This document shows, piece after piece, positions 49,972 to 57,768 of a stretch of DNA of 64,000 nt (position 1 is the first letter of the stretch; every line of letters begins with the position of its first letter). Origin of the DNA: an uncultured Prevotellamassilia sp. Its GTDB lineage: Bacteria; Bacteroidota; Bacteroidia; Bacteroidales; Bacteroidaceae. The stretch spans positions 26,899-90,898 of the forward strand of contig CAKQOG010000007.1 of the NCBI GenBank assembly GCA_934255485.1, written 5' to 3'. The translations under genes and the position numbers were made by a program. The notes beneath the pieces are model-generated. The model was given only the letters and a program-made list of their open reading frames with translations. It searched no databases and had not been told where the DNA came from.

Positions 49972-50424
49972 ATGAGAGTTGTTATACAAAGGGTGCAACA
50001 TGCATCTGTTACCATCAACAACAAAGTAAAATCTGCTATTCAGCAAGGATATCTCATCCTTGTTGGCATCGAAGATATCGACACAAACGAAGACGCCGAT
50101 TGGCTCTGTCGTAAGATAATAGGCCTAAGGGTATTCGACGACGAAGAGGGCGTTATGAACCGTAGCATACAAGATATTAAAGGTGATATAATTGTGGTTA
50201 GCCAGTTCACACTCATGGCTTCTTACAAGAAAGGAAACCGCCCTTCGTACATTCGAGCATCCAAACATGAACATGCCATCCCCCTCTACAACTACTTTTG
50301 CCAAACGCTTAGCCAAGCATTAGGCAAGGCTATCGGCACAGGCGAATTTGGAGCCGACATGAAGGTTGAACTGCTCAATGATGGTCCCGTAACCATCTGT
50401 ATGGACACGCATAACAAAGAGTAA
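49972..50424 (+). CDS. dtd: D-aminoacyl-tRNA deacylase
   Basis: 150 residues from ATG at 49972 (MRVVIQRVQHASVTI, the family start; an in-frame ATG 27 codons upstream is not conserved-looking). Motifs: SQFTLMASYKKGNRPSY and the second active-site strand NDGPVTICMDT. It removes D-amino acids from mischarged tRNA. 52 bp before the MazG-like gene. Confidence 0.95.
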   Translation: MRVVIQRVQHASVTINNKVKSAIQQGYLILVGIEDIDTNEDADWLCRKIIGLRVFDDEEGVMNRSIQDIKGDIIVVSQFTLMASYKKGNRPSYIRASKHEHAIPLYNYFCQTLSQALGKAIGTGEFGADMKVELLNDGPVTICMDTHNKE

Positions 50425-50476
50425 GAACAACGAAAGAGCAAACACATTCATCACGAACTACATCTCATTTCATAAC

Positions 50477-50827
50477 ATGAACAAAGAGCAACTACACTCG
50501 CCTACACTTGCTGAAGTACAAAAGCAAGTAGACCATTGGATACACACCTATGGAGTACGCTACTTTAGCGAACTCACCAACATGGCATGTCTAACAGAAG
50601 AGGTTGGCGAATTGGCACGTGTTATTGCACGCAAATATGGCGATCAATCGTTTAAGAAAGGCGAAACTTCCGACCTCTCCGAAGAGATAGCAGACGTTTT
50701 ATGGGTGCTTGTTTGCCTTGCCAATCAAACGGGAGTAGACCTTACAAAAGCCCTACAAGAAAGCTTTAACAAGAAGACTCAGCGCGATGCTACACGCCAT
50801 CTTAATAACCCCAAATTGCGTCAATAA
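50477..50827 (+). CDS. MazG-like nucleotide pyrophosphohydrolase
   Basis: 116 residues, all-alpha NTP-PPase fold. The metal-binding pattern is FSELTNMACLTEEVGELAR (ExxE) with DLSEEIADVLWVL (ExxD). It hydrolyses nucleoside triphosphates to monophosphates, sanitising the pool; the exact nucleotide is unknown. It sits between dtd and deoC, consistent with nucleotide housekeeping. Confidence 0.92.
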   Translation: MNKEQLHSPTLAEVQKQVDHWIHTYGVRYFSELTNMACLTEEVGELARVIARKYGDQSFKKGETSDLSEEIADVLWVLVCLANQTGVDLTKALQESFNKKTQRDATRHLNNPKLRQ

Positions 50828-50919
50828 TCGCAATAAAAGAGCTTTTAAGCAATCTTTATTTATTATTTCTAAGCAACCTTTATTTGTAAATATAACACAA
50901 TCACCCAACAATTATAAAT

Positions 50920-51852
50920 ATGGAATTACACATCAACAAGACTGATGACAACCAAGCCGTTGCTCCACAAAAGAGTAAATATGAGCAAGCTTTTGAAAAG
51001 TTCAACTTACACCTCAACGACGATGCTGTGAGTGCCGCTGTGCATAAACTTGTGGCAGATAATCGCGACAAATACAACACTCCTGAGGTTAAGAAGCAAC
51101 TTTTGAGCACAGTTGAACTCACTACACTAAAGGTTACCGACTCACAAGAGAGTGTACTAAAATTCACCGAAAACGTAAATAACTTTGCTAACGAACACCC
51201 CGATCTCCCACCCTTGGCAACCATTTGCGTATATCCCAACTTTGCCAAGATTGTAAGCGAATCACTCGAAGCTGATGGTGTAAAAGTGGCTTGTGTAGTT
51301 GGTGGCTTCCCTTCGTCACAAACGTTTATTGAGATTAAAACTGCCGAAACAGCCCTTGCTGTACACGATGGAGCAGACGAGTGCGACTGCGTACTGAGCG
51401 TTGGCACCTTCCTTAGTGGCGATTATGAAACCTGTGCAGACGAAATTGCAGAGATTAAAGCAGCCGCTAACGAAAAGCCCTTGAAGGTTATTCTTGAAAC
51501 AGGTGCGCTTAAAACTGCGCTCAACATCAAGCGTGCCTCTATCCTATCAATGTACGCTGGTGCCGATTTTATAAAAACCTCTACAGGCAAAATAGAGGTC
51601 GCTGCAACGCTCGAAGCAGCGTATGTAATGTGCACTACCATTAAAGAATATTACGACCTTACAGGTACTAAAATAGGCTTTAAAGCGGCTGGAGGCATTA
51701 AGACTGTAGATGAGGCTGTAGACTTCTACACCGTTGTGCGCGAAATTTTAGGCGAAGACTTTATCAAAGAAGGACTCTTCCGTATTGGTACAAGCCGCCT
51801 TGCCAATTTGCTTGTAAGCGACATTTTAGGCAAAGATGTAAAGCCTTTCTAA
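50920..51852 (+). CDS. deoC: Deoxyribose-phosphate aldolase
   Basis: 310 residues, TIM barrel. The Schiff-base lysine is in YAGADFIKTSTGK; KVACVVGGFPSSQ and KAAGGIKTVDEA are other family motifs. It splits 2-deoxyribose 5-phosphate in deoxynucleoside breakdown. An N-terminal extension of about 50 residues makes it longer than E. coli DeoC (259). Convergent with ispB over a shared terminator. Confidence 0.95.
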   Translation: MELHINKTDDNQAVAPQKSKYEQAFEKFNLHLNDDAVSAAVHKLVADNRDKYNTPEVKKQLLSTVELTTLKVTDSQESVLKFTENVNNFANEHPDLPPLATICVYPNFAKIVSESLEADGVKVACVVGGFPSSQTFIEIKTAETALAVHDGADECDCVLSVGTFLSGDYETCADEIAEIKAAANEKPLKVILETGALKTALNIKRASILSMYAGADFIKTSTGKIEVAATLEAAYVMCTTIKEYYDLTGTKIGFKAAGGIKTVDEAVDFYTVVREILGEDFIKEGLFRIGTSRLANLLVSDILGKDVKPF

Positions 51853-51895
51853 GCATACAAAAAACTACATTTGAGCTACATTTAAAACTATAATA

Positions 51896-51942
51896 AAGCT
51901 CCGTAACGAAACTATATATAAGAACTTTCGTCACGGAGTTTT
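51896..51942. terminator. Shared terminator of deoC and ispB
   Basis: CTCCGTaACGAAA / TTTCGTcACGGAG stem with T on one side and A on the other, in the convergent gap. Confidence 0.82.
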
Positions 51943-51980
51943 GTTATGTATAAATGCTTGTTTAAAATATTATTTAAACA

Positions 51981-52955
51981 TTAGATATTACGATCAACCA
52001 CAAAGTCTATATAGCTCTTCAAGGCGCGTTTAACATCGTTATTGTTCCAACTATCAAGCAATTCTACTGCCTCATTGTGTAGTTCAAGCATTCGTTTCTC
52101 AGCATATTCTACACCGCCATAATGCTTGGTTAGTTCTACTAATTTAGCAATATCATCAGCCGTTGCCTCTCCCGTTTTCACAAGTTTTGCCAAACGCACT
52201 ACCTCATTATCGCCCGATTGACACACTGCATAGATAACAGGCAAAGTAAGTTTACCTTCGGCCATATCGTTGCCTGTAGGCTTGCCAATCTTAGCATCTT
52301 CGTAATAATCAAATATGTCATCGCGTATCTGAAAACAGAGGCCAACCAACTCGCCAAATCGCTTGGCACGAGCCACATACACTTCATCTGCACCAGCAGA
52401 GATAGCACCCAGCTCAGCGCAAGCAGCAAACAAAGCTGCCGTTTTGTGATGTATGATATGAAAATAAGCTTCCTCTGTTATCGCCTCTCTACGTATGTTG
52501 GCAAGCTGATAAACTTCGCCCTCTGAGAGTGTTCCACCCAAGCGCGAAATCAGTTCCACCACCTTGATATTATCCGTTAATGTGGCTTGCAAAAGCGATG
52601 TAGAAAGCAAATAATCACCTACTAACACAGCAACCTTGTTGTCGTAAACAGCATTTACCGAGCGTTGCCCACGCCTTTCGCCACTCTCATCTACCACATC
52701 ATCATGTACGAGCGATGCCGTATGCAACAACTCTAATGTTACAGCAGAGCGAAGCGTTTTCTCCCCTACTTCGCCCAATTCGCGAGCGATGAGTATCACC
52801 AAAAGCGGGCGCATCATTTTGCCTTTTCTACTGCGCACATACGCCAAAGCCTGACCCAAGAAATCATCATCATGAGCCAGTGCCGCATCAAACAAGTCTT
52901 TATATTTTGCCAACTCACTTTCAACTGGTTGGCGTATAATGGATAATTTGTCCAT
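51981..52955 (-). CDS. ispB: Polyprenyl diphosphate synthase (octaprenyl-type)
   Basis: 324 residues, all-alpha isoprenyl synthase. First aspartate-rich motif LVHDDVVDESGERRGQRSVN, second QIRDDIFDYYED. GKMMRPLLVILIARE contains the substrate arginine. The chain-length region (HTASLVHDD with Thr/Ala upstream) is of the long-chain type, as for menaquinone side chains. The -7 box lies on the minus strand at 52982-52975, almost back-to-back with the polA box. Confidence 0.92.
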   Translation of the reverse strand: MDKLSIIRQPVESELAKYKDLFDAALAHDDDFLGQALAYVRSRKGKMMRPLLVILIARELGEVGEKTLRSAVTLELLHTASLVHDDVVDESGERRGQRSVNAVYDNKVAVLVGDYLLSTSLLQATLTDNIKVVELISRLGGTLSEGEVYQLANIRREAITEEAYFHIIHHKTAALFAACAELGAISAGADEVYVARAKRFGELVGLCFQIRDDIFDYYEDAKIGKPTGNDMAEGKLTLPVIYAVCQSGDNEVVRLAKLVKTGEATADDIAKLVELTKHYGGVEYAEKRMLELHNEAVELLDSWNNNDVKRALKSYIDFVVDRNI

Positions 52956-52974
52956 ACCTATTAGTTTCAGCTTA

Positions 52975-52982
52975 CAAAATTA
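52975..52982 (-). promoter_or_regulatory. -7 box of ispB
   Basis: Minus-strand TAATTTTG, 20 bp before the start codon. Confidence 0.45.
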
Positions 52983-53014
52983 ATAAATAGTTAGTTGTTA
53001 CAAGATGAAATGCT

Positions 53015-53022
53015 TAATTTTG
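53015..53022 (+). promoter_or_regulatory. -7 box of polA
   Basis: TAATTTTG with TTG 17 bp before it, about 94 bp before the polA ATG. Confidence 0.4.
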
Positions 53023-53115
53023 TGTAACAAAAAGTGGAATTTACAACCATTCAACAAGCTATATGAATGTGTCATGGTTCCATCTTTTAAATCATAACTT
53101 ATATATACGTCTATC

Positions 53116-55884
53116 ATGCAAACCCTCTACCTACTCGATGCATACGCACTCATTTTTCGTGCCTACTACGCACTTATTCGCTCGCCACGCATCAACTCCA
53201 AGGGGCAGAACACTTCTGCCATTTTTGGCTTTGTTAATACGCTCAACGATGTGATTAACACCGAAAAGCCCGACTATATTGGCATAGCCTTCGACCCTAA
53301 GGGTGGCACATTTCGCCATAAAGAGTACCCCGAATATAAGGCACAACGTGAGGCTACTCCAGAGGATATACGTTGGGCTGTGCCAGTAATAAAAGACATT
53401 ATACGCGCTTATAACATCCCTATCCTCGAAGTAGAAAACTACGAGGCCGACGACGTGATAGGCACCTTGGCACACAAGGCTGCAGCCGCAGGTTTGGAAG
53501 TACACATGGTAACCCCCGATAAGGACTATGCGCAACTTGTTGCAGACAACGTGTATATGCGTCGTCCAGGACACAACGCTGGAACCATGGAAAAGATGGG
53601 CATCACTGAAATTTGCCAAAAGTATAGCATTACCTCTACCTCACAGGTTATCGACCTTTTAGGACTTATGGGCGACACTGCCGACAACGTGCCTGGTTGT
53701 CCTGGTGTAGGCGAAAAAACAGCAGTCAAACTCATCAATCAGTTTGGTGGCATTGACCAATTATTATCGCACACCGATCAGCTAAAGGGAGCTATCAAAA
53801 AGAAGGTAGAGGAAAATATAGAAAAGATAAAACTGTCAAAGTATCTTGTTACCATCAAAACGGATGTACCCATTGAACTCAACCTTGATGACTTGCGCCA
53901 TGTAGAACCCAACAACGATGCTCTTCGCAAAATTTATCAAACACTTGAATTTCGTTCGTTCATTAACAAACTCGACAAGCAAGAGGAAAATACCACCGAA
54001 AGCACTCCTTTTTTAGGCGATTTATTTAGCTCAATTCAAGCCAACGATGAAGAAGTTCAAAAAAAATCAATTCTCAGCGATTTGAGTTCTACAGAACATT
54101 GTTATAAACTCATTGATAATGACGATGATGCAAACAAGCTTTGTGAACATTTATTGACATTTCACACTGTCAGTTTAGACACAGAAACAACATCAGTCGA
54201 TGCCATCAGCGCTCAATTAGTAGGTTTAAGCTTTGCTGTGGGTGGAGGAAAGGCGTGGTATGTTGCCGTTCCACGTGAAACGGCAGAAGCGAAGAAAAGA
54301 GTTGAAATTTTCAAACCACTCTACGAAAGCAGCACCATCCTAAAAGTTGGACAGAACCTTAAGTACGACCTCACGGTTCTTGCCTCTTATGGCATTAAGC
54401 TGCAAGCCCCCCTATTCGACACCATGCTTGCCCACTATTTAGTGCAACCCGAACTGCGTCATAACATGGACTACCTGGCTGAGGTGTACCTCAACTACCA
54501 AACCATACACATCGACCAACTCATCGGACCTAAGGGAAAGAAGCAAAAGAATATGGCTGATCTTTCGCCCGCCGACATTTGCGACTACGCTTGCGAGGAT
54601 GCTGACATCACGCTTCGACTAATGCCACCACTCAAGCACGAACTTGAAGATAACCAACTTACAAAGGTGTTCAACGAGATTGAGATGCCGCTTATGCCCG
54701 TACTTGCAAAAATGGAACGCAATGGCGTACGTCTCAATACCAAGACACTTGCCGAAACAAGCCAGCACTTTGAGCAGCGCATGCACCAACTCGAGGCTGA
54801 GATATTTGCTCTTGCAGGTCATTCATTCCTTCTCACCTCGCCCCGTCAGGTTGGCGAAGTACTCTTTGACGAACTCAAACTTAACGAGAAAGCAAAAAAA
54901 ACTAAGAGCGGACAATACTCTACAAGTGAGGAGGTGCTTGAGGCTATCAAAGACCGCCATCCTATTGTAGAGAAGATATTGCAGCACCGTGGTCTCAAAA
55001 AGCTACTAAGCACTTATGTAGATGCTTTGCCTAAGCTTATCAACACCCAAACGGGGCATATTCACACCTCGTTCAATCAAGCAGTTACCGCCACCGGGCG
55101 CTTGTCTTCGTCTACCCCTAACCTGCAAAACATACCTGTACGTGGCGAAGACGGACGCGAGATACGCAAGGCTTTCGTGCCTGACGAAGGTTGTATCTTC
55201 TTCTCTGCCGACTACTCGCAGATTGAACTACGCATCATGGCACACTTAAGCGGCGATGAACACCTTATTAGCGACTTTTGCGAGGGCAAAGACATTCATG
55301 CTGCAACCGCCTCGCGCGTATTTCACAAGCCTATTGATGAAATTACACGCGATGAGCGTCGCAAAGCCAAAACTGCCAACTTTGGCATTATCTATGGCAT
55401 ATCAGCCTTTGGGTTAGCTGAGCGTATGGAAGTGTCGCGCACAGAGGCTAAAGAATTGATAGTCAACTATTTCAACACCTATCCTAAGGTTAAAGAATAC
55501 ATTAATAAGAGCATCGACGTGGCGCGTAAACGTGGTTACATTCTCACAGAATTTGGGCGTCGTCGCTATCTGCCCGACATTCATTCAAAAAATGCTGTGG
55601 TGCATGGATATGCCGAGCGCAATGCCGTAAATGCTCCTATACAGGGCACAGCAGCCGACATTATCAAACTTGCCATGGTGCGCATTGACAAGCGTTTTGA
55701 ACAAGAAGGCATACGCTCTAAAATGATACTCCAGGTGCACGACGAACTCAACTTCTCGGTATTTCCCGATGAGTTAGAAAAGGTAAAAAACATTGTTATC
55801 AGCGAGATGGAGCATGCCTATAAAATGCGTGTTCCCCTTATTGCCGACTGCGGTGAGGGCGACAATTGGTTAGAGGCGCACTAA
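53116..55884 (+). CDS. polA: DNA polymerase I
   Basis: 922 residues with three domains. The N-terminal 5'-nuclease (LDAYALIFRAYYAL, NYEADDVIGTLAHKA, GLMGDTADNVPGCPGVGEKT); the 3'-5' exonuclease with intact DEDDy acids (SLDTETTSVDA, GQNLKYDL, YACEDADITL); and the family A polymerase (FSADYSQIELRIMAHLSGDE, RRKAKTANFGIIYGISAFGL, LQVHDELNFSV). It does gap filling and Okazaki fragment processing. An in-frame parS core (54268-54281) encodes VPRET in the exonuclease domain. Downstream begin the REP elements. Confidence 0.98.
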   Translation: MQTLYLLDAYALIFRAYYALIRSPRINSKGQNTSAIFGFVNTLNDVINTEKPDYIGIAFDPKGGTFRHKEYPEYKAQREATPEDIRWAVPVIKDIIRAYNIPILEVENYEADDVIGTLAHKAAAAGLEVHMVTPDKDYAQLVADNVYMRRPGHNAGTMEKMGITEICQKYSITSTSQVIDLLGLMGDTADNVPGCPGVGEKTAVKLINQFGGIDQLLSHTDQLKGAIKKKVEENIEKIKLSKYLVTIKTDVPIELNLDDLRHVEPNNDALRKIYQTLEFRSFINKLDKQEENTTESTPFLGDLFSSIQANDEEVQKKSILSDLSSTEHCYKLIDNDDDANKLCEHLLTFHTVSLDTETTSVDAISAQLVGLSFAVGGGKAWYVAVPRETAEAKKRVEIFKPLYESSTILKVGQNLKYDLTVLASYGIKLQAPLFDTMLAHYLVQPELRHNMDYLAEVYLNYQTIHIDQLIGPKGKKQKNMADLSPADICDYACEDADITLRLMPPLKHELEDNQLTKVFNEIEMPLMPVLAKMERNGVRLNTKTLAETSQHFEQRMHQLEAEIFALAGHSFLLTSPRQVGEVLFDELKLNEKAKKTKSGQYSTSEEVLEAIKDRHPIVEKILQHRGLKKLLSTYVDALPKLINTQTGHIHTSFNQAVTATGRLSSSTPNLQNIPVRGEDGREIRKAFVPDEGCIFFSADYSQIELRIMAHLSGDEHLISDFCEGKDIHAATASRVFHKPIDEITRDERRKAKTANFGIIYGISAFGLAERMEVSRTEAKELIVNYFNTYPKVKEYINKSIDVARKRGYILTEFGRRRYLPDIHSKNAVVHGYAERNAVNAPIQGTAADIIKLAMVRIDKRFEQEGIRSKMILQVHDELNFSVFPDELEKVKNIVISEMEHAYKMRVPLIADCGEGDNWLEAH
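54268..54281. promoter_or_regulatory. parS: parS core inside polA
   Basis: GTTCCACGTGAAAC, identical to the 14-bp core of the site at 47371, flanked by C and G instead of T and A. It lies in the coding frame of polA (codons for V-P-R-E-T). Confidence 0.75.
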
Positions 55885-55983
55885 TGCCCAAGTACTACTA
55901 CTTATTCCTTCATATCTTTTTTTAAATAGGTAAATATTCTGAACCAATTCGTATAAATTGATAGAAGGAATGGAGAGCAGCTA

Positions 55984-56262
55984 TTTAAATGATAAGTAAA
56001 CGGACAAATTTAAATTAGACAGATACGGGCTGAAAGCCCAAAAGACTACAGCCCAGGGCAACGCCCTGGGTACTTATACATACGAAGATGGCGCTCTGGA
56101 GGAGCAAAAGATGAAGCCTCAAATGCTTAGCGGTGGGTTCATCTTTTGCTCTTGCAGAGCGCCATCATAACGAAATATACATACCCCAGGGCGTTGCCCT
56201 GGGCTGTAGTCTTTTGGGCTTTCAGCCCGTGGCTTTAATACTTATTTCTTCTAACTTAATTT
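55984..56262. repeat. Inverted REP pair (BIME-like), copy 1 of a 279-bp repeat
   Basis: REP (+) at 56027-56115: GGGCTGAAAGCCC, CCCAGGGcaacgCCCTGGG, then GGCGCTCTggaGGAGC. A 40-bp centre follows, then REP (-) to 56234 with the same hairpins in reverse. Flanks TTTAAATGATAAGTAAACGG and TTAATACTTATTTCTTCTAA. The same 279 bp occurs at 57212-57490 with about five differences. Confidence 0.95.
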
Positions 56263-56367
56263 GTACGCTTACTTATATAAATAATATTGAGTGCCTACTT
56301 ATTTATCTATTTTTATAGCAGTTCTAATAATGCCTCATTGCCAATAACATTATAAGGAACAACATAT

Positions 56368-56718
56368 TTATTCAATAGGGAAACCTTCGTCCTTGATTAT
56401 CTGTTTTAGTACATTAGTTTTTACCGAAGAAATATCAGCTTTATCATAGACAAGGAGCAACACTATGTCACCATCTTGTTCGTGAGCAAAGAAATTATAT
56501 GTGATAATTCTTGCCCCTCCTGATTTACCTTTTCCTTTAGATTTGATTGCAAAACGTATCTTACGGATGTTGGGCGACAATTCTGTACCTTGAAATGGAT
56601 TATCCAATAATACTCGACGAAAAGTTTTCAAATCTTCCTTAAAACTTGGGTATTTCTTAGCTAATCTCTTAGCAGCTACATCAAAATAACTTGATGTGAT
56701 TATTCTATAATTCATCAA
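56368..56718 (-). CDS. RelE/ParE-superfamily toxin
   Basis: 116 residues with the compact RelE/ParE fold pattern: N-terminal helix pair (YFDVAAKRLAKKYPSFKEDL), FQGTELSPNIRKIRFAI, SGGARIITYNFF and the strand DIVLLLVYDKAD. The RKIRFAI and GGARI(I)TY blocks are usual for HigB/RelE-like mRNA interferases. It overlaps the antitoxin gene by 14 bp. A second ATG one codon on is also possible. The pair lies between two copies of the 279-bp inverted REP repeat. Predicted mode: ribosome-dependent mRNA cleavage (inference from the family). Confidence 0.85.
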   Translation of the reverse strand: MMNYRIITSSYFDVAAKRLAKKYPSFKEDLKTFRRVLLDNPFQGTELSPNIRKIRFAIKSKGKGKSGGARIITYNFFAHEQDGDIVLLLVYDKADISSVKTNVLKQIIKDEGFPIE

Positions 56719-56962
56719 TCAAGCTATCGAGTGTGTTGAGCTGCTTTTTACCTGCAATAACCTCCTTCAATTCACGAAGAGCACCTTTTAAATCTGCTGC
56801 TACCTTTTGCGTTTCATCATCTGAGATAGAGTCTGAAGAAGTAACAGGAACCAAACGAAAGTTTCCTTCACGAGACTTTAAAATAACATGTTCGCCAGAA
56901 TTTACCATTGAGAAGTATTTGCCTTGATTGGCCCTGAAATCTCTTGCACTAACAATCATCAT
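56705..56962 (-). CDS. Phd/YefM-type antitoxin
   Basis: 85 residues. N-terminal DNA-binding half with VSARDFRANQGKYFSMVNSG, the Phd/YefM hallmark (A-R-D-F-R-x-N). ILKSREGNFRLVPV completes the fold. The C-terminal tail (ADLKGALRELKEVIAGKK) is the predicted toxin-binding helix. It neutralises the toxin and represses the operon. A -7 box (TACCTTTG, minus strand 57053-57046) is 84 bp upstream. Confidence 0.87.
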   Translation of the reverse strand: MMIVSARDFRANQGKYFSMVNSGEHVILKSREGNFRLVPVTSSDSISDDETQKVAADLKGALRELKEVIAGKKQLNTLDSLIDEL

Positions 56963-57045
56963 AACTATAATTATTTTTGTTTATATCGTAAAAAATATAG
57001 CAAAGCGAACGCAGAAAACAATGCTTGCTTTAGCGTTATACTAAG

Positions 57046-57053
57046 CAAAGGTA
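57046..57053 (-). promoter_or_regulatory. -7 box of the toxin-antitoxin operon
   Basis: Minus-strand TACCTTTG. Confidence 0.5.
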
Positions 57054-57211
57054 AGAATTATATTCTTTCTTGGCAACCATATTGGTACCAAAATGGTGCA
57101 TAAATAGGTATTCATCACTATTAGGGTATTATTATGACGTATAAACATTTGTATTACTATCCGCTAAAAGTGCTTAGTATGCTATTTGATTTACGCATTG
57201 ACAAGTACCTG

Positions 57212-57490
57212 TTTAAATGATAAGTAAACGGACAAATTTAAATTAGACAGATACGGGCTGAAAGCCCAAAAGACTACAGCCCAGGGCAACGCCCTGGGTA
57301 CTTATACATACGAAGATGGCGCTCTGGAGGAGCAAAAGATGAAGCCTCAAATGCTTTGCGGTGGGTTCATCTTTTGCTCTTGCAGAGCGCCATCATAACG
57401 AAATATACATACCCCAGGGCGCTGCCCTGGGCTGTAGTCTTTTGGGCTTTCAGCCCGTGACTTTAATACTTATTTCTTCTAACTTTATTT
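57212..57490. repeat. Inverted REP pair (BIME-like), copy 2 of a 279-bp repeat
   Basis: Same length and order as copy 1 at 55984-56262; differences noted by eye: TAGCGG/TTGCGG, GCGTTGCC/GCGCTGCC, GTGGCT/GTGACT, AACTTAATTT/AACTTTATTT. The offset is 1228 bp. The two copies frame the toxin-antitoxin genes. Confidence 0.95.
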
Positions 57491-57499
57491 ATCCGCTCA

Positions 57500-57542
57500 A
57501 AAAAATCGGAGCGTTTGCCGCTTGGCAAACGCTCCGATTTTT
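57500..57542. terminator. Bidirectional terminator
   Basis: AAAAATCGGAGCGTTTGCC / GGCAAACGCTCCGATTTTT with loop GCTT. On the minus strand it ends the peptide gene at 57560. Confidence 0.95.
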
Positions 57543-57559
57543 ATGTATATGAGCAAGGA

Positions 57560-57733
57560 TTAATCCTCGTCATTAGCAGTCCAATTGTCGCTGCTCCAAC
57601 CTTGACCGTTAGAGAGCACTTGGTTTTCGTCAGTAACTGTAGTGTCGCCACCAATAGCAAGGCTTTGCGCCATCATACCTTCAACCACAAGATTAATGCG
57701 AGTTGAAGAGGGAATAATATATGATTTCTTCAT
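57560..57733 (-). CDS. Small 57-residue peptide gene, function unknown
   Basis: ATG at 57733, TAA at 57562-57560. The protein begins MKKSYIIPSSTRINLVVEGM, then has a short hydrophobic/neutral stretch (MAQSLAIGGDT) and an acidic, Asn/Asp-rich C-terminus ending WTANDED. The MKK-x-Y-I-(I/A)P start followed by a methionine-alanine-(G/Q)-S-(L/I) centre is a pattern I associate with short Bacteroidales proteins encoded next to exported proteins; no function is assigned. It lies 35 bp behind the 838-residue secreted protein and shares its terminator, so it is cotranscribed. Confidence 0.72.
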   Translation of the reverse strand: MKKSYIIPSSTRINLVVEGMMAQSLAIGGDTTVTDENQVLSNGQGWSSDNWTANDED

Positions 57734-57768
57734 AATCGTAATAAATTTAATTAGCAGTTAGAACTTCA

